Origin: a virus
Virus record (IMG/VR): IMGVR_UViG_3300044971_003552
Location: 1-64,000 of that record
DNA length: 64,000 nucleotides
Strand: one strand, 5' to 3'
Shown: positions 60,901 to 64,000 of the stretch, one piece after another
Layout of the letters: each line of letters begins with the position of its first letter
Position numbering within the stretch: position 1 is the first letter of the stretch
The notes under the pieces: generated by a model
The model's input: the letters and a program-made list of their open reading frames with translations, nothing else
The model's database searches: none
What the model was told of the DNA's origin: nothing
Translations under genes and position numbers: made by a program

Positions 60901-63900
60901 CAGCAAGTGGTAAGACTACAGCGGCTTACGGTGGTGCAAGATCTCAAGAAGCAGATAACGCCAGGCTACGTAAAACAACTAGACGAGCCATACGAGTTCC
61001 CAGTGACTTAGAAGGATTAGATGAAGTCATTGATACAACTTCAGTACTGGGTCCTCGAAATACTACCTCTTTAAGAGCATCTGATAGAATACGAAATCTT
61101 TCTAGCAGATCTAAAGCTAGTCAAGAAGCAGTTGTGTCCAGAAGAAAAGACAGAGACAGACTATCAGAATCTGGAGTACCCGATCCATCTGGACGTAATT
61201 ATGGATTATTTAATCGTAGACCCGGAGCTACGGACGGTGCTCCAGTTGATACCGGAATAGACGAAGCATGGCTAGCGGCTTCCGAAGTTTCTGGTGTTGA
61301 TCCCAAAAAAGTGATAACTACTGATGTTGCAACCGGAAGAAGAATTGGTGCTCCAACCGTAAGAACCCCGGAAAAAACAACAGTCTTTTCTGGTAATGTT
61401 GGGCCAATGACATCTGGTCATGTTGAGGCGATTATGAAAGGATCGAAGAAAGCTAAGACTCGTCCAGAAGACACCGTAATATATGTTGCTGGAAATACTC
61501 CCATAGATCCATTTACACGAGATGATCAGAGAGAAAGAACAGCTATTTTCCCTCAAAAATCATCTAGCGGACCATCAAGAGTAGGAATGGCTCAAGCGGT
61601 ACTTGGATCGAAAGGATTTAATATCTCTGCTGCTCCAAAAGGAATTGCTCCTGGGGCTTTTCCCAAAGCTTTCAAAATTGAAGGACAAGAAGATTCTTAT
61701 ATTGTCCCAAACAGTACTGGTAATTTTGCCATAATAGGAAATGATAAGCCAGACTCTACCATAGAGAGAAATCGTTCACAAGGTTACGAACCAATAAAAA
61801 TAGCCAGAAATGGAATTAGTGGCACTGATGCTAGAGCGGCCATTATGAGTAATGATCTTGAAGCCATGGAAAGGCTTTTGACTCCAGAAGGAATAGCTTA
61901 TTTAAAGCCTCATATGGCTACATTACAGAAAAGACCAAAACTATTAGATAGTATTCTTGCTAGAATTCAAGAAAATGCCCAAAAAGGAAAAGGAAGGGCA
62001 GGAAGATATTTCTCAAGCCTTGCTGAACTATCAACACTTCCAGCTCGGGTTACTGCAAAAACACCAACTGATGTTGCAACAAGAGTGAAAAATCTAAGAG
62101 AACAGAGAGATATAGACGAAGCGGTCTTAGGACGAAGAGCAGCCAGAATGCTTCCTAGACTTGAAGGACTGGGAAGGTCTTCTGGTGGGACTATTCAAAA
62201 ATTCTTGGATGGTGGATGGGTTCAAAGAATGCAAACAAAACCAGACAGTATCTTACGAGATGAAATGTCGTTATTATCATCTAGTATTATGATGATGGAT
62301 GTTGGAGAAAGAAAAGGATCTGCTAGCACATTTAATACCGGAGCAATCTATGAGGATGTTGGCAAACGAGAAGCTAAAGAAAGACTCGCTGCCATACAAA
62401 AATTCTTACAAGAAAGAACTACAAAAACAGTTGCTAAACTAAAAGAAAAAAAAGGAGCTGGACTAAAATCCACACCCCAATATGACGCTCAAGAGCAATT
62501 AGATGCTATCATCTATTATCAGGGCGGTTCTGGGCCACTCATTAAGGCTATGGCTGCTGGTAAAAAAACTTTCTCGGATAGAGAGAGTAAATATCAAACG
62601 GCTGATGTTGTTGGTAGACTAAATGCTGCTACTCAATTTAAAGCTCCTAAAAAACTTTATAGCGGATTAGGTCCCAGCCAACTAAGAGAAATTATTAAAG
62701 ACACTGGAGTTTCTATTGATGAACTATTGGACAGAAGCGGTGTTGCTTTTACAGCGATGTCTGGTAAAAATGTAGATTTCCCAACCTTCGTTTCTACAAC
62801 AGACAAGAAACAGCAGGCTTTGCGATTTGTTGGCAATCCAGGAGCTATGTTGAACATAGACTCAGCCAATGCCAAAACTAAGGTTATAGATCTACTAAAA
62901 GCTAAAGGTAAAACAGATACGTCTTCTTCAAAACCACAAAGTAGTAGAAGACTTAGTGGTCTTAATAAAATAGATCCTAAAAAATTAGACGTATATGATA
63001 GTGAGAGAGAGTTTATTTTACCTCCGGGTGTAAAATTCAAACTTAATAAAGTTAGTGGTTTTGTCGGTGAAGATTTTAAAGAAACCATCAAACCCGGCAA
63101 AAAGAAGAAATTTGCAGATTCTTATGAAGACTATCTTAATGATCAGTTCTTTGAAAAAACTAAATTAGATATTCAGGCTCAAATGCTCAACTCAGGAGGC
63201 CGAGTTCAACGACTTATGGCTGGTGGAGTAGCAGAAGAATCCGATGTAACCACGTCCACGAAAGCTTCAGTCGGAGAAATTATTAAATTATTAGGATTAC
63301 AAAGAGCAGCTGCTGCTGGAGGCATTAGTTCAACAGATGTATATACAACATTAAATAAACGAACACCAACTCCACAACAAGCAGCAAGTAAAGCTGCTAT
63401 TCTAGCAGAATTTACCAAACAAAAAACAGCACTAGCAAGTAAAGCGGCAGCTAGCCAAACAAGAAAACAAAATAAGGCAACGGCTAAAGGACTAGTATTT
63501 GGTGCCGCTGGATTATTTGGAAGTGCCTTTGCAACCCAACCAGTAATTCAAACTATACAAGACAGTAGATTAAAAGACCCAAATAAACAACATACTGTCA
63601 GTATTTATAGTGGAGTATATAAAAATCAAAAAAGAGCAAGTAGCATAGATGCTAGTTTTGATAAGGCTGTTGACACAATACCAATGCAACAAGCTCAAAA
63701 GGAAAAAAGAGCGGAAATGGTTGCTCAAAAGAAAAAAGCTGCAACCATATTGGGAGGACTTGAGTCTGGCAGAGAATTGAACTTAGACTTTGACAGAACA
63801 TTAGCCTTTGGTGCTGACAAAATTTTAGCAGATCCAAAACAACCAAGATTTAGTGAATTTTCTGATACTACCAAAGTAACCGAGGCTCTGAGCAAAGCTA

Positions 63901-64000
63901 AACTAAGCGTACTAGGTCGTCGGTTAGCTTCTTTAGTGGCTAAAAAACCAGATTTATTAAAAAACATACGAGTCATAACAGCTAGACCAAAAGTAACGCT
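57933..64000 (+). CDS. Tape measure protein carrying enzyme domains (incomplete at right edge)
   Basis: At least 2022 residues, open to the window end. Residues 1-130 hold four repeats of about 37 residues (IRRQLG motifs). Residues 190-560 are the tape-measure core, and GGLVPGSGDRDTVSARLTPG (about 609-628) is a typical tape-measure turn. Gly-Gly spacers with IQRF or VQRL recur at 914-925, 1418-1428 and 1755-1765. Between them: a P-loop (GAAASGKTT, 988-996), a nucleotidyltransferase (PMTSGH 1158-1163, ISGTDAR 1295-1301), an ADP-ribosyltransferase fold (LYSGLG 1575-1580, FVSTT 1619-1623, SEREFILPPG 1690-1699) and a HAD start (DFDRT 1952-1956, ITAR 2015-2018). A hydrophobic segment lies near 1851-1870. 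Confidence 0.9.
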   Translation, partial: MSKGFNLTAELNLRGPSNIRTVVADIRRQVGSVSVNITPTVNRQSIRTIASTIRSQLSNITSDVKIRANTASLRSIGADIRRQLGGVTANVNVRANQSSIRAVASDIRRQLGSINTNVNVRFNTAAVTTYGNNLRALNNNLNQITASATNATAAINALTAAMRGASTAAASINNASVNVGNLGRAAGGARNSIALASNEMIEFGRQSGLAFRRFSAITTVTGIVYGLTNAIRQGVASFIDFDLQMTRIAQVTGDAKNELGAVANTITNLSTTLGASSAELTKTTVTLAQAGLTAKDTATALRALALSALAPSFDDMNQTVEGSIALMRQFGIGANQLEMALGSVNAVSAKFAVEASDIITAIQRTGGVFASASKGVSTGTDALNEFIAVFTSIRATTRESAETIATGLRTIFTRVQRAETIESLKEFGVTLTDLEGKFVGPYVAVQRLSEGLSRLDPRDLKFSQIVEELGGFRQIGKVLPLIQQFATAQDALSVAQQGQGSLAADAAKGQLALAVQIQKVREEFLALIRSIGETSSFQNMVKVGLDLASALIKVADATKGIIPLLTMFAAFKGISTATQYISGFGQGIRGRAARGSAEGGRIYAFASGGLVPGSGDRDTVSARLTPGEFVMRKSAVKSIGAGNLYSLNRNSGGIIPSSSDIQRFSQRNPTNESGIVKSVKSKNKKTPPDNALESWTNNPTPQNLALAHFGSEMPMTPTHFRQYINRPTAVRGIPTKSNQLAPSLKIAQGNISSLSSASSSQIQYIIDTLGLNQKPPILLSIPRLTNNAMRDSGQGAFSAALASWIKANPALLVSDGKRRGADRIKSTDLVNSPQNFANTISAKIPKQTVIHDSDLSSLTTDIWSLLSEEKKQFLSDRADIIWKRLVKDKRAGVQQRQEGAYKVGSIDLINRRSMGGSIQRFPVGGEVKPVIRTVGVIDSDDWKEDPVVAAQMKMMGITKLDEYKVHMSNLVAEKRKSGGIRRLRTVFGAAASGKTTAAYGGARSQEADNARLRKTTRRAIRVPSDLEGLDEVIDTTSVLGPRNTTSLRASDRIRNLSSRSKASQEAVVSRRKDRDRLSESGVPDPSGRNYGLFNRRPGATDGAPVDTGIDEAWLAASEVSGVDPKKVITTDVATGRRIGAPTVRTPEKTTVFSGNVGPMTSGHVEAIMKGSKKAKTRPEDTVIYVAGNTPIDPFTRDDQRERTAIFPQKSSSGPSRVGMAQAVLGSKGFNISAAPKGIAPGAFPKAFKIEGQEDSYIVPNSTGNFAIIGNDKPDSTIERNRSQGYEPIKIARNGISGTDARAAIMSNDLEAMERLLTPEGIAYLKPHMATLQKRPKLLDSILARIQENAQKGKGRAGRYFSSLAELSTLPARVTAKTPTDVATRVKNLREQRDIDEAVLGRRAARMLPRLEGLGRSSGGTIQKFLDGGWVQRMQTKPDSILRDEMSLLSSSIMMMDVGERKGSASTFNTGAIYEDVGKREAKERLAAIQKFLQERTTKTVAKLKEKKGAGLKSTPQYDAQEQLDAIIYYQGGSGPLIKAMAAGKKTFSDRESKYQTADVVGRLNAATQFKAPKKLYSGLGPSQLREIIKDTGVSIDELLDRSGVAFTAMSGKNVDFPTFVSTTDKKQQALRFVGNPGAMLNIDSANAKTKVIDLLKAKGKTDTSSSKPQSSRRLSGLNKIDPKKLDVYDSEREFILPPGVKFKLNKVSGFVGEDFKETIKPGKKKKFADSYEDYLNDQFFEKTKLDIQAQMLNSGGRVQRLMAGGVAEESDVTTSTKASVGEIIKLLGLQRAAAAGGISSTDVYTTLNKRTPTPQQAASKAAILAEFTKQKTALASKAAASQTRKQNKATAKGLVFGAAGLFGSAFATQPVIQTIQDSRLKDPNKQHTVSIYSGVYKNQKRASSIDASFDKAVDTIPMQQAQKEKRAEMVAQKKKAATILGGLESGRELNLDFDRTLAFGADKILADPKQPRFSEFSDTTKVTEALSKAKLSVLGRRLASLVAKKPDLLKNIRVITARPKVT

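Noticed and set aside
60063-63976. Minus-strand frames opposite the tape measure gene
   Set aside because: They contradict the single continuous plus-strand frame that carries recognisable motifs, and none has a promoter.

Overview
The window looks like part of a large, AT-rich tailed double-stranded DNA phage genome. It holds a late structural block (portal, capsid, neck, tail tube, tape measure, many tail-fibre genes) and, at its left end, a cluster of very small early-type genes. The best host clue is a subtilisin-like protease whose N-terminus carries an LESKTLLS motif. That motif matches the Leu-Glu-x-(Arg/Lys)-x-Leu-Leu-Ser signature of exported planctomycete proteins, so a planctomycete host is the leading inference. 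No integrase, tRNA, rRNA or CRISPR array was seen.

Layout. Positions 1-4900 carry small genes on the minus strand. Most transcription units start at their own sigma70-type promoter, and the gaps hold seven copies of a multi-hairpin repeat with a GC-rich core. Positions 4976-8403 (minus) carry an HTH/GIY-YIG/HNH endonuclease, the subtilase, a small secreted protein and an AT-hook protein. At 8427-8455 overlapping divergent promoters switch to the plus strand. Positions 8490-19102 carry a sigma-like factor with a Cys cluster, an HTH/coiled-coil protein, GDP-mannose 4,6-dehydratase, HNH and ERCC4 nucleases, large terminase, portal, protease-scaffold fusion, a candidate decoration protein and the major capsid protein, closed by a strong terminator. 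A free-standing EDxHD homing endonuclease follows (19231-20934).

Positions 20982-52221 form an unusually large adhesin/tail-fibre region: four genes with an Mtd-like N-terminal domain, LamG and FN3 domains, collagen-like stretches, a 4189-residue protein, a glycosyltransferase and a 2OG-Fe(II) oxygenase. Two GC-rich islands (about 27800-29730 and 30350-31155) look imported. Neck genes lie at 32273 and 52235-54359, the tail tube at 54384, and candidate tail chaperones at 55452-57849.

The most striking gene is the tape measure protein, which starts at 57933 and runs off the right edge. After an ordinary tape-measure N-terminal third it carries, separated by repeated Gly-Gly spacers, a P-loop module, a CoaD/NMNAT-like nucleotidyltransferase, an ADP-ribosyltransferase fold and the start of a HAD phosphatase. 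It looks like a tail protein loaded with enzymes, presumably delivered into the cell with the DNA. All assignments come from reading motifs by eye; no database search was possible.
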